A DNA stretch of 64,000 nt from Paenibacillus popilliae ATCC 14706 (lineage in GTDB: Bacteria; Bacillota; Bacilli; Paenibacillales; Paenibacillaceae): the NCBI RefSeq assembly GCF_000315235.1, contig NZ_BALG01000160.1, positions 1 to 64,000 of the forward strand, written 5' to 3'. Made by a program: the position numbers and the translations under genes. The stretch's first letter is position 1, and each line of letters opens with the position of its first letter. The notes beneath the pieces are model-generated. The model ran no database searches. It saw nothing but the letters and a program-made list of their open reading frames with translations, and was not told where the DNA came from. Below are positions 1 through 5,994 of the stretch, in pieces.

Positions 1-390
1 TACCTTCCGTCCGATCTCTGTCGCTGGCCAAATCGAAGCAACCGAGTCCCTTCAGCTCCAAGTCGGCGTTGCCCGGATCGACGTTCGTCCCGGTATTGAA
101 CCCGGACTGCTTCGTGATGTAGTTGCCGCCCTTACCCCGTTATGCTGAATTTCATCGCTTCACCTGTTTATCTGGCTTGCGGCGCAACAGACATGCGCAA
201 ATCCATTGATGGGCTGGCCGCTATGGTACAGGAACAATTTGGGCTCAATCCGTTTTCCCTGGCGCTGTTCGTGTTTTGTAATCGCAGACGGGACAAGCTC
301 AAAATTCTGCATTGGGATCATGCTGGCTTCTGGCTCTACTACCGCAGGCTCGAACGCGGCTCGTTTCAGTGGCCCGCTGGCGGCACAGCC
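1..390 (+). mobile_element. IS66-family insertion sequence remnant
   Basis: Contains the end of orfA and the first two thirds of orfB in the normal order and overlap. The rest of orfB, the large DDE transposase and the right terminal repeat are not present to the right. The left end lies outside the window. The break point at about 388-395 marks a recombination or deletion junction. Confidence 0.65.
2..148 (+). CDS. IS66-family accessory protein TnpA (OrfA), C-terminal end only
   Basis: The reading frame enters from the left edge and ends in TGA at 146-148. It translates to an end of the type VARIDVRPGIEPGLLRDVVAAL, which matches the C-terminus of the small IS66 OrfA proteins. The stop overlaps the next ATG (ATGCTGA at 142-148), the usual translational coupling of IS66 orfA and orfB. 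The N-terminal part lies outside the window, so I cannot say whether the gene is intact. Because the following orfB is broken, the element is probably dead. Confidence 0.7.
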   Translation, partial: TFRPISVAGQIEATESLQLQVGVARIDVRPGIEPGLLRDVVAALTPLC

Positions 391-462
391 TTACCTATTC
401 CCTATTATACGAAGCACTATCCGTTATGTTCCAATTTGGACTTTGGATATTCGCGTTACTGA
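142..462 (+). pseudogene. IS66-family TnpB (OrfB), truncated
   Basis: Residues 1 to about 83 have the IS66 OrfB (TnpB) pattern: start MLNFIASPVYLACGATDMRKS, then GLAAMVQ, FVFCNRRRDKLKIL and a GFWLYYRRLERG block. After FQWPAGGTA (about base 388) the similarity stops and the frame reads unrelated sequence to a stop at 462. Normal family members run to about 115 residues and end in an RRELRWLLEGL-like helix that is absent here. The transposase gene that normally follows is also missing. The 3' part was therefore replaced by the Hol_Tox-like sequence that begins within about 20 bases. Confidence 0.75.
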
Positions 463-506
463 CGTTTGTCTTGACGCTGCTGATATACTTGCACACAAAG
501 AAATAG
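426..506 (+). CDS. Hol_Tox-like small membrane toxin, probably 5'-truncated
   Basis: The frame encodes MFQFGLWIFALLTFVLTLL then a short polar LHTKK tail, a single hydrophobic helix of 26 residues from the ATG at 426. Similarity to 'putative holin-like toxin' (Hol_Tox) peptides begins further up, at 408, with YEALSVMFQFG; family members usually start M-x-x-YEALSLM. The codon where the family ATG should be (about 399) is TCC, and the IS66 junction lies just upstream. The original start and promoter therefore look lost. Family knowledge: these are type I toxins controlled by an antisense RNA. Directly downstream is a perfect 11-bp stem (501-537). Expression of the present form is doubtful. Confidence 0.5.
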   Translation: MFQFGLWIFALLTFVLTLLIYLHTKK

Positions 507-537
507 GCCGCCCACTGGAATGGTTTGCGGCCTATTT
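501..537. terminator. Perfect 11-bp inverted repeat overlapping the toxin stop codon
   Basis: AAATAGGCCGC at 501-511 pairs with GCGGCCTATTT at 527-537 across a 15-base loop. The TAG stop of the toxin frame is within the left arm. The flanking A and T tracts suit termination in both directions, as expected where a type I toxin mRNA and an antisense RNA converge. That role is inferred. Confidence 0.55.
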
Positions 538-550
538 CGTACACCTATAT

Positions 551-614
551 CCAAGCCAACCGCTCTTAAAGCGGCTATTGCTTGGGAGTCGTGTTGCTAG
601 CACGGCTCCTTTTT
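551..614 (+). terminator. Two consecutive stem-loops ending in a T-run
   Basis: A first stem pairs CCAAGC (551-556) with GCTTGG (580-585), with an inner CCGCT/AGCGG pair (560-574). A second stem, GGAGTCGTG/CACGGCTCC (585-609, one mismatch pair), is followed by TTTTT at 610-614. The second stem is a good plus-strand intrinsic terminator. The pair may be the 3' region of the toxin transcript. Confidence 0.5.
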
Positions 615-640
615 CTATTTATATCTTACCACGGTGTAAT

Positions 641-1753
641 TTATACGTCTACGGAGTTTTGTACACCCTTGCTTTTTTTACTTTTAAATCCATAGGTCAT
701 TTTACGCCAAATCATTTCCAACGGACCCTGTTTAAATTTCATAACATATAGATTAGCACCGATAAGCTCAATAGCAATGATAAGCAAAGACATTAAAAAC
801 AATTGAAAGAGAGTAAATCCATCTTTCAAACCAAACAAGTGAATAAAAAGGGAGCCTAAAAAGTTTTGAGCTACATATACCGATACCGCCATTTTCCCCA
901 TATTAGCAATGGGTTTTAAGAAATTCGACAAAGCTTTATTCTGTAAAAGTAAAAACAAACTGCTCAAGTAAAATAAAGTCATAGAAAAGGTACAAATACG
1001 TGAGGATATATCTACTAACATCCACGCTGATTCCGGTATAGTTTCAAAAATATACCAGATAGAGCCTATTGAAGAGATAGTACCTACGATAATACTGAAA
1101 ATTGTCGTTCGATGCAGTAATTGTGCATGGTTTTGCATTTGTATTACAATGTTTCGCTTACCAGCGTATAATCCCAACAGAAACATTCCGAAAACGGTAG
1201 TTAGATCTGTAACCCCGACAGGAAACCAAAATGAAATTGCACTATGATCCGTACTTGTTAATATGCTTATACTGAAAAATGCAAGTGCCCAATTTAAAAT
1301 AGTTTTAGGTTTTCTCCTGTAAAACGGCATTAAAAAAAATCCAAGAAGTGCATAAATATATAAAATGCTACCATACCAACTCAATAAATGTAATATCCCA
1401 ATGAATAATAAAGCAAATAAACGGCGGGTACAGAAACGAAAAATCTTGGCACCATGGGCTTCACCGCGACTCATAAACATATAGAAACCTAAGCCAAACA
1501 AAAAAGAAAAAATACTGTAAAATTTAGTATGAATGAATACACTATAAGCCAGCTGTAAATAGGGATCAAAAGGATGGGCAGAGTATTGCATGATTGGTAT
1601 GGAGTCTGATAAATAATCCAGCAACGTTATTAAATAAGTATCAAAATTTACAAATATAATTCCTATTAAGGCTATCCCACGCACAATATCTATAGAAATT
1701 ATCCGTTCTTTATCTATAGTAGGATTCCAGTTTATTACTTTCCTCATCAACAT
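641..1753 (-). CDS. DUF418 (YeiB-type) polytopic membrane protein
   Basis: 370 residues, mostly hydrophobic, with about ten predicted membrane segments. The start has the DUF418 pattern (RIISIDIVRGIALIGIIFVN) and the C-terminus has the family signature GPLEMIWRKMTYG (about residues 343-355). DUF418 proteins belong to the acyltransferase-3 superfamily in topology; their substrate is unknown and transport or membrane modification is only assumed. The ATG at 1753 follows AGGAG with 7 bases spacing. The gene is clearly more AT-rich than the core genes to the right and lies among mobile-element debris, so it is probably acquired cargo. It stands alone, with no co-directional partner. Confidence 0.8.
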   Translation of the reverse strand: MLMRKVINWNPTIDKERIISIDIVRGIALIGIIFVNFDTYLITLLDYLSDSIPIMQYSAHPFDPYLQLAYSVFIHTKFYSIFSFLFGLGFYMFMSRGEAHGAKIFRFCTRRLFALLFIGILHLLSWYGSILYIYALLGFFLMPFYRRKPKTILNWALAFFSISILTSTDHSAISFWFPVGVTDLTTVFGMFLLGLYAGKRNIVIQMQNHAQLLHRTTIFSIIVGTISSIGSIWYIFETIPESAWMLVDISSRICTFSMTLFYLSSLFLLLQNKALSNFLKPIANMGKMAVSVYVAQNFLGSLFIHLFGLKDGFTLFQLFLMSLLIIAIELIGANLYVMKFKQGPLEMIWRKMTYGFKSKKSKGVQNSVDV

Positions 1754-1948
1754 TATCCATCTCCTCTAAATTGGCATTGTGCTAGCTCATATATACAAAA
1801 ATCTATGGGTGATGTCCATATGTACATTTGGTGAGATAATAAAACATTTAAAAAACACCTCCATTTTATAAATATTGTTTTATTTTACTATTAAAAATAT
1901 CCTCCTTAAAGTAAGTTTACCCATTAGAGATAATTTTTTCAATACCCT

Positions 1949-2074
1949 TTACAAGCGCATCAAAGTTTTGATTTCCTGCTTCGGTTTCTTGGCGAGAGAC
2001 CCTGCCCATACACAGGCAACGACGTTCTCTTGGTGCACATCCAACCCTGCATACCGTTCCCATATCGCATCCAT
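1949..2074 (-). pseudogene. IS110-family transposase, N-terminal fragment
   Basis: From the ATG at 2074 the frame reads MDAIWERYAGLDVHQENVVAC, which is the N-terminus of IS110/IS1111-type transposases, including the first catalytic Asp of the RuvC-like DEDD domain in GLDVHQ. About 41 residues remain before the stop, against about 400 in intact members. The downstream part is missing and replaced by AT-rich sequence. No imperfect terminal repeats were recognised. Confidence 0.65.
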
Positions 2075-2176
2075 TCCAGCTTCACTCCCTTGCTTTGGAT
2101 TGAACAGATCATGCAGCAGCATAACACTAATTTTATTACGGAAGCCGTAGTACTTTTCTATATTGCGCAACGTAAA

Positions 2177-2213
2177 TAAAAAAAATAAGCGCCGACCAAA
2201 ATAGGACGACGCT
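2177..2213 (-). terminator. Intrinsic terminator of the integrase gene
   Basis: On the minus strand AGCGTCGTCC pairs with GGTCGGCGCT (2188-2213) and is followed by a run of T (plus-strand A at 2177-2185). It sits 10 bases after the integrase stop codon. Confidence 0.6.
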
Positions 2214-2222
2214 ATCTATTCG

Positions 2223-2800
2223 TTATTCATCGTTACGTCTTTCAAGCGGCGAGTATTTGCGGTGTTGCTTCATAACGCCCGTTCCGAACATATTTACATA
2301 CATCCGGACAATTTCAAGCGAGGTATGACCGAGGATTTTTTGCAACGAGAACGCATCCCCACCATTCATGACGTACTTCTTCGCAAAGGTATGTCGGAAG
2401 GTGTGCGGAGATACCCGCACTCCCGAAACTCCGGAAACCATGCCGTATTCGCGAATATAATCTTGGATTGAACAGCGTTGAAGCGGATTATTGTCGATAT
2501 TGACCCACACGAGGTCGTGATCAAGTATTCCACGAATAGCAATGTACTCCTTTAGGTGACGATATAGCGTACTGCCAAAAGGGACAAATCGTTCTTTCCG
2601 TCCTTTACCGAATATCCGGATTACATTGTTTTTCCAATCGATATCGGTAGTTTTTCTTCCGCATAGTTCGGAAATTCTAACGCCGAAACGGCGATGTCAA
2701 AATCCGTTGACGCATCAGAAAACGCAGTACCATTTTGCCCCGTTGCGGAGATCATATTCTGCTGCCTAGATCGTGAATTTCCGGACATAAAAAAAACACC
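2223..2800 (-). pseudogene. Tyrosine recombinase (phage/ICE integrase), frameshifted
   Basis: The last 95 residues (2223-2510) hold HTFRHTF, GHTSLE and the nucleophile Tyr region. The same frame stays open upstream to about 2697 and adds RISELCGRKTTDIDW and FGKGRKERFVP, so Arg, Lys, His-x-x-Arg, His and Tyr catalytic positions can all be seen. Further upstream the homologous pieces AAEYDLRNGAK and MVLRFLM are in different frames separated by stops (TGA at 2697-2699). The N-terminal SAM-like binding domain is not found before 2800. It is a decayed integrase. It points at the broken tRNA-Leu about 170 bases upstream, as expected for a tRNA-targeting element. Confidence 0.75.
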
Positions 2801-2869
2801 TACATCAAATTATTCGCGATTGAGAACGAATAACACGAAGAGAGGTGCGTCGTCATTCTAGGTGAGTGT

Positions 2870-2880
2870 ACCGCAGGATT
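2870..2880 (-). other. Possible tRNA-Leu anticodon-stem 3' fragment
   Basis: The minus strand reads AATCCTGCGGT, identical to the 3' half of the anticodon stem and start of the variable arm of common bacterial tRNA-Leu genes. The tRNA does not continue afterwards. Eleven bases is short, so chance is possible. Its location 90 bases from the 5' tRNA-Leu half makes an attachment-site scar plausible. Confidence 0.3.
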
Positions 2881-2940
2881 CGCATGGATTCCCGTAAAGG
2901 CTAATGTGTTTGGCTACGAAAAGGACACGGAAAACGGTTA

Positions 2941-2958
2941 AATCCGAATATTCGGATT
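2941..2958. repeat. Perfect 18-bp palindrome next to the broken tRNA-Leu
   Basis: AATCCGAATATTCGGATT is fully self-complementary. It lies 13 bases from the point where the tRNA-Leu sequence stops. It could be a recombinase or excisionase binding site of the former element, or chance; no copy elsewhere in the window was noticed. Confidence 0.4.
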
Positions 2959-2971
2959 CCGAACGTATTAC

Positions 2972-3004
2972 GTCCTGTGCGTCTGCCAATTCCGCCACCC
3001 CGGC
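2972..3004 (-). pseudogene. tRNA-Leu 5' half (disrupted tRNA gene)
   Basis: The minus strand from 3004 reads GCCGGGGTGGCGGAATTGGC followed by AGACGCACAGGAC. This is the acceptor strand, D-arm and 5' anticodon stem of a tRNA-Leu. At the anticodon loop the sequence switches to unrelated DNA; no T-arm or acceptor 3' strand follows. The break in the anticodon region is the typical crossover position of tyrosine integrases, and an integrase pseudogene is adjacent. Confidence 0.7.
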
Positions 3005-3050
3005 ACATACACAGTGTGCAAACACTATGAATCTTTGAAAACAACGGTTC

Positions 3051-3127
3051 TGGTGGGCCCTGAGGGACTCGAACCCACGACCAATCGGTTATGAGCCGAC
3101 CGCTCTGACCAACTGAGCTAAGGGCCC
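3051..3127 (-). tRNA. tRNA-Ile2 with CAU anticodon (lysidine type)
   Basis: 77 bases with encoded CCA. The acceptor stem GGGCCCT pairs with AGGGCCC, the D-arm has AGCTCAGTTGGT and the anticodon loop is CTCATAA, giving CAU. The acceptor and anticodon arms resemble tRNA-Ile2, whose C34 is changed to lysidine by TilS to read AUA. It differs from elongator tRNA-Met in the GGCTCATAACC arm and the CCC-rich acceptor. Automatic pipelines often label it tRNA-Met; I favour Ile2. Confidence 0.85.
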
Positions 3128-3154
3128 CTACACCATTGCTTATTGCAAAAATAT

Positions 3155-3231
<77 letters not shown>

Positions 3232-3339
3232 ACATTTTGTTATGGCCACTCTTTCGCAGTGACAAGTATTAGTATACTATATAAATCCATGAACAGTCAA
3301 GAAAAAAGTTAGAAAAATAATAATCTCTACAATGTCCCC

Positions 3340-3510
3340 TTAGAGAACAAAGCGGATTCCATACTTTCCTTTGCGGGAGCGGTACACCTCAATCTCGGAT
3401 GGCGTATCATATCCGAATATCCAAGCATCCTGCTCCAGCCGCTCCTGCAGGCAGCGGGCCTGGAATTTTGTATTGTAGAGCTTGCCCCAATATACCCAAT
3501 GCATTGCCAT
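3340..3510 (-). CDS. Small hypothetical protein
   Basis: 56 residues from the ATG at 3510, which follows AAAGGAG with 5 bases spacing; an in-frame GTG at 3528 would add six residues. The protein is rich in aromatic and basic residues (HWVYWGKLY, then an RCLQERLEQDAWIFGYD stretch and a basic RSRKGKYG segment). No signal or membrane segment is seen. I do not recognise a family. Good codon use and the strong RBS support a real gene. Confidence 0.6.
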   Translation of the reverse strand: MAMHWVYWGKLYNTKFQARCLQERLEQDAWIFGYDTPSEIEVYRSRKGKYGIRFVL

Positions 3511-3654
3511 CCTCACTCCTTTCTTCACATGTCGCTACTATTGTGTTCGATATGTTCTCCAATCATGCAGCCTTCTTGAACGGTCAGCGGTAGCTGCGGC
3601 AACGTACAAAGACCGGCGAAGCCTTGGCAGGCTTGCCGGTCCAAATGAAGTTCT

Positions 3655-5106
3655 TTATTTGTTGTATTCGGGATCGACTTGTTTCTTTTTCAAAAGCTGG
3701 TTGCCCTTGCTCTCCCATTCCTTCAATGCATCGCTTACGCTCTTCTTGTTATCTAGAACCTCCTGGAACAAGGTTTGGCCGATATCGTACACTTCCCATA
3801 AATTGGTATATTTTTGGAAAATTTCATCATCATTATTTTCCGTAGGCGGAACGGGCTTCATGGTGTAGAAGGCTGCGATATTGAAGTCGGCCCCGTCTTT
3901 CGGCTTGAGATGCTTCTGGCGGGACACCAACTCATAGCTGCTGCGGGAGCGGAGCTTCGCCCATTCGTCGCTCGACACGAACTTGACGAAATCCCAAGCA
4001 TCATCCGGATTCGACGCCTTCTGATTGATGGCAAAAATATTGCTCAAATTGACGAATCCGGATACGCCTGGAGCTTCCGTATGGGAGGGAAGCGTCACGA
4101 CATCCCAATCGAATTTCGTGAACCCTTTGATTTTGTCGGCATTTTTCATCGCATCCGACAGATCGGAATTAATGAACGAGTAATCGCTGAGCATCATTGC
4201 CACTCGTCCGGACAGGAAGCTGTCATACTGGAACGGATTGTATTGACTGTCCTGCATCTCTGGCATTTCCATGTCATCGCCTGGAATAATCTTCTCAGCG
4301 ATCAGCTTCGAAAACGTCGTCCATACATTCTCCCACTTCGGCGTATTGACGGTCATATTTTCTGCTTTATCATCGAACTTGCGGAGATTTAGCGGCTTGA
4401 CATAATCATCCATGTCAAAGAACGGATCATTGCTTCTGAAATAATGATCGAAGGAGAAGCCATAGACGCGATCCTTGCCCTCGCCCTTGGATACCAGCCT
4501 CGCCTTGTCGAATACTTGCTCCCAAGTCATATTGTCCGTCGGCGGCTCGACTCCCGCTTCCTGGAATAACGTCTTATTATAGAATAAAGCCTGAGAACTG
4601 AAAGTCGGCGCTAAGCCGTACAGATTATTTTCTCCCATCGCCTTTAGGCCGTCAATGACCGTCGGCACAAATTCGCTGGTATCGATTTTATCCTGCTGAA
4701 TGAGCGGATCGAGCTGCTTAAGTAGACCATCCCGAGCAAGTACCCGATATTGGCTGGCATCAAGAACGACCACATCCACCGGGTTGGCTCCGGTCATAAT
4801 CTTCTTCAACGCCTCTACATAATCCGGCCGCTTATATTCTCCGTTCGATCCCCATCGATCGGACTGTTCCACAGCGGGCACGATCTCAATTTGAATGTCC
4901 CCATGCTTCGAAAATTCGAACACGTCGGTATACTGAGAACGGAAATAAGTGTCGTCATTCCCGCCGTACAGAACGCCGACGCGCAGCACGCGCTCTTGGC
5001 CTGGCTTTACTTCAGCTGACTTCGTGCAAGCTGTCAGCATCGGAATAATCATCGCTATGGCCATGGTTGCCAATAACAGCTTTCGTACCCATTTTTTTAA
5101 ACCCAC
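3655..5106 (-). CDS. ABC-type extracellular solute-binding lipoprotein
   Basis: 483 residues. A basic N-terminus and hydrophobic segment end in the lipobox LTAC with Cys27, so it should be a membrane-anchored lipoprotein outside the cell. The body resembles family 1 (sugar-type) solute-binding proteins: DVVVLDASQYRVLARDGLLKQLDPL, a YNKTLFQEAG strand and W-E-Q-V-F-D-K motif. GTG start at 5106 follows GGAGGGG, three bases after the ATPase stop, so it is the last gene of the operon. Odd point: the rest of the operon looks like an exporter (FtsX permease and fusion adaptor), not a sugar importer, and no MalF/MalG-type permease is nearby. Its ligand is unknown. Confidence 0.85.
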   Translation of the reverse strand: MGLKKWVRKLLLATMAIAMIIPMLTACTKSAEVKPGQERVLRVGVLYGGNDDTYFRSQYTDVFEFSKHGDIQIEIVPAVEQSDRWGSNGEYKRPDYVEALKKIMTGANPVDVVVLDASQYRVLARDGLLKQLDPLIQQDKIDTSEFVPTVIDGLKAMGENNLYGLAPTFSSQALFYNKTLFQEAGVEPPTDNMTWEQVFDKARLVSKGEGKDRVYGFSFDHYFRSNDPFFDMDDYVKPLNLRKFDDKAENMTVNTPKWENVWTTFSKLIAEKIIPGDDMEMPEMQDSQYNPFQYDSFLSGRVAMMLSDYSFINSDLSDAMKNADKIKGFTKFDWDVVTLPSHTEAPGVSGFVNLSNIFAINQKASNPDDAWDFVKFVSSDEWAKLRSRSSYELVSRQKHLKPKDGADFNIAAFYTMKPVPPTENNDDEIFQKYTNLWEVYDIGQTLFQEVLDNKKSVSDALKEWESKGNQLLKKKQVDPEYNK

Positions 5107-5109
5107 TGG

Positions 5110-5991
5110 TTACCCCTCCAACTCTTTCGGTGTGCGGATAATAATTTTATCTCCGTCTAGTTCCATCGATGCCTTATCTGTAATATGGAGAGCCTCTAAG
5201 TACTCCTTCGGCACCTGCAGGCGCCCAACGCGGTCGACGACGACATACGCTTCATGATGATCCTGAAGTCCTTGCCCTGCAAACCCTTGATCCTCACCCC
5301 CGTTCAGATTTGGATTCCGCTTGATGAACTCGGTACTCGTCAAGCCGTCGCGAATCGCAACGACCCGATCGACCTTGCCCGCCAGCGCCAAATCGTGGGT
5401 CACAATGACAACCGTTACCCCTATCTCCCGGCTCATGCGACGGAAAATGTCCATAATCATATCGGAAGTTTGCGTATCTACCGACCCCGTCGGTTCGTCC
5501 GCCAACAATAATTGGGGACGGTTGGCCAGCGAGATCGCAATGGCTACCCGCTGCTGCTCCCCACCCGAGAGCTGGTGCAGCTTGTTGTTCATCCGATGGC
5601 CCAGGCCGACCGCCTCCAGCAGCTCCTTCGCATAAGCCCGATCCATCTTCCCTGCGAGCATCATCGGCACTTCCACATTTTCCAATGCGGTCAAATAAGG
5701 AAGCAGATTTCTAGCATTGTTCTGCCAAATGAACCCGACCGTATCCCGCTTGTATTCGACCAGTTGCTCATCGGTTATTTTGAGCAGATCCCATTTGCCA
5801 ACCCGTACGGTGCCGGCAGAGGGGCGGTCCAATCCGCCCAACGTATTCAGCAATGTCGATTTGCCGCTGCCGCTGTTCCCGATGATCGCCATCAGCTCTC
5901 CTTGCTTGACGGTTAAGTTCAAGCCTTGCAGGGCCACGACTTCGATCTCATCTGTCTTGTATATTTTGACAAGGCCTTCACAATGAATCAT
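5110..5991 (-). CDS. ABC transporter ATPase (LolD/MacB type) with C-terminal AbrB-like domain
   Basis: 293 residues. The nucleotide-binding domain has Walker A GNSGSGKST (38-46), signature LSGGEQQ (141-147), Walker B LLLADEP (161-167) and H-loop His199, all intact; it resembles ATPases that drive FtsX-type permeases. After a glycine-rich linker (about 228-246), residues 248-289 read VVVDRVGRLQVPKEYLEAL and then a beta pair GDKIIIRTP. This is the swapped-hairpin AbrB/SpoVT/MazE-type fold pattern (V-D-x-x-G-R-(I/L)-x-(I/V)-P-K). Such domains usually bind DNA or dimerise. Fusion to an ABC ATPase is unusual; it may act as a dimerisation or regulatory module. Adjacent to the permease (3-base gap), its likely partner. 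Confidence 0.85.
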   Translation of the reverse strand: MIHCEGLVKIYKTDEIEVVALQGLNLTVKQGELMAIIGNSGSGKSTLLNTLGGLDRPSAGTVRVGKWDLLKITDEQLVEYKRDTVGFIWQNNARNLLPYLTALENVEVPMMLAGKMDRAYAKELLEAVGLGHRMNNKLHQLSGGEQQRVAIAISLANRPQLLLADEPTGSVDTQTSDMIMDIFRRMSREIGVTVVIVTHDLALAGKVDRVVAIRDGLTSTEFIKRNPNLNGGEDQGFAGQGLQDHHEAYVVVDRVGRLQVPKEYLEALHITDKASMELDGDKIIIRTPKELEG

Positions 5992-5994
5992 CGC

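Noticed and set aside
1875-2150. 91-residue plus-strand ORF in the AT-rich region
   Set aside because: Overlaps the IS110 fragment on the other strand; no RBS and no recognisable domain.
2262-2471. Plus-strand ORF over the integrase
   Set aside because: The minus-strand frame has clear integrase motifs; the plus-strand one has none.
2880-2972. Group I intron splitting tRNA-Leu
   Set aside because: The gap between the two tRNA-Leu-like pieces is only about 90 bases, too short for a group I intron, and no T-arm follows the second piece.
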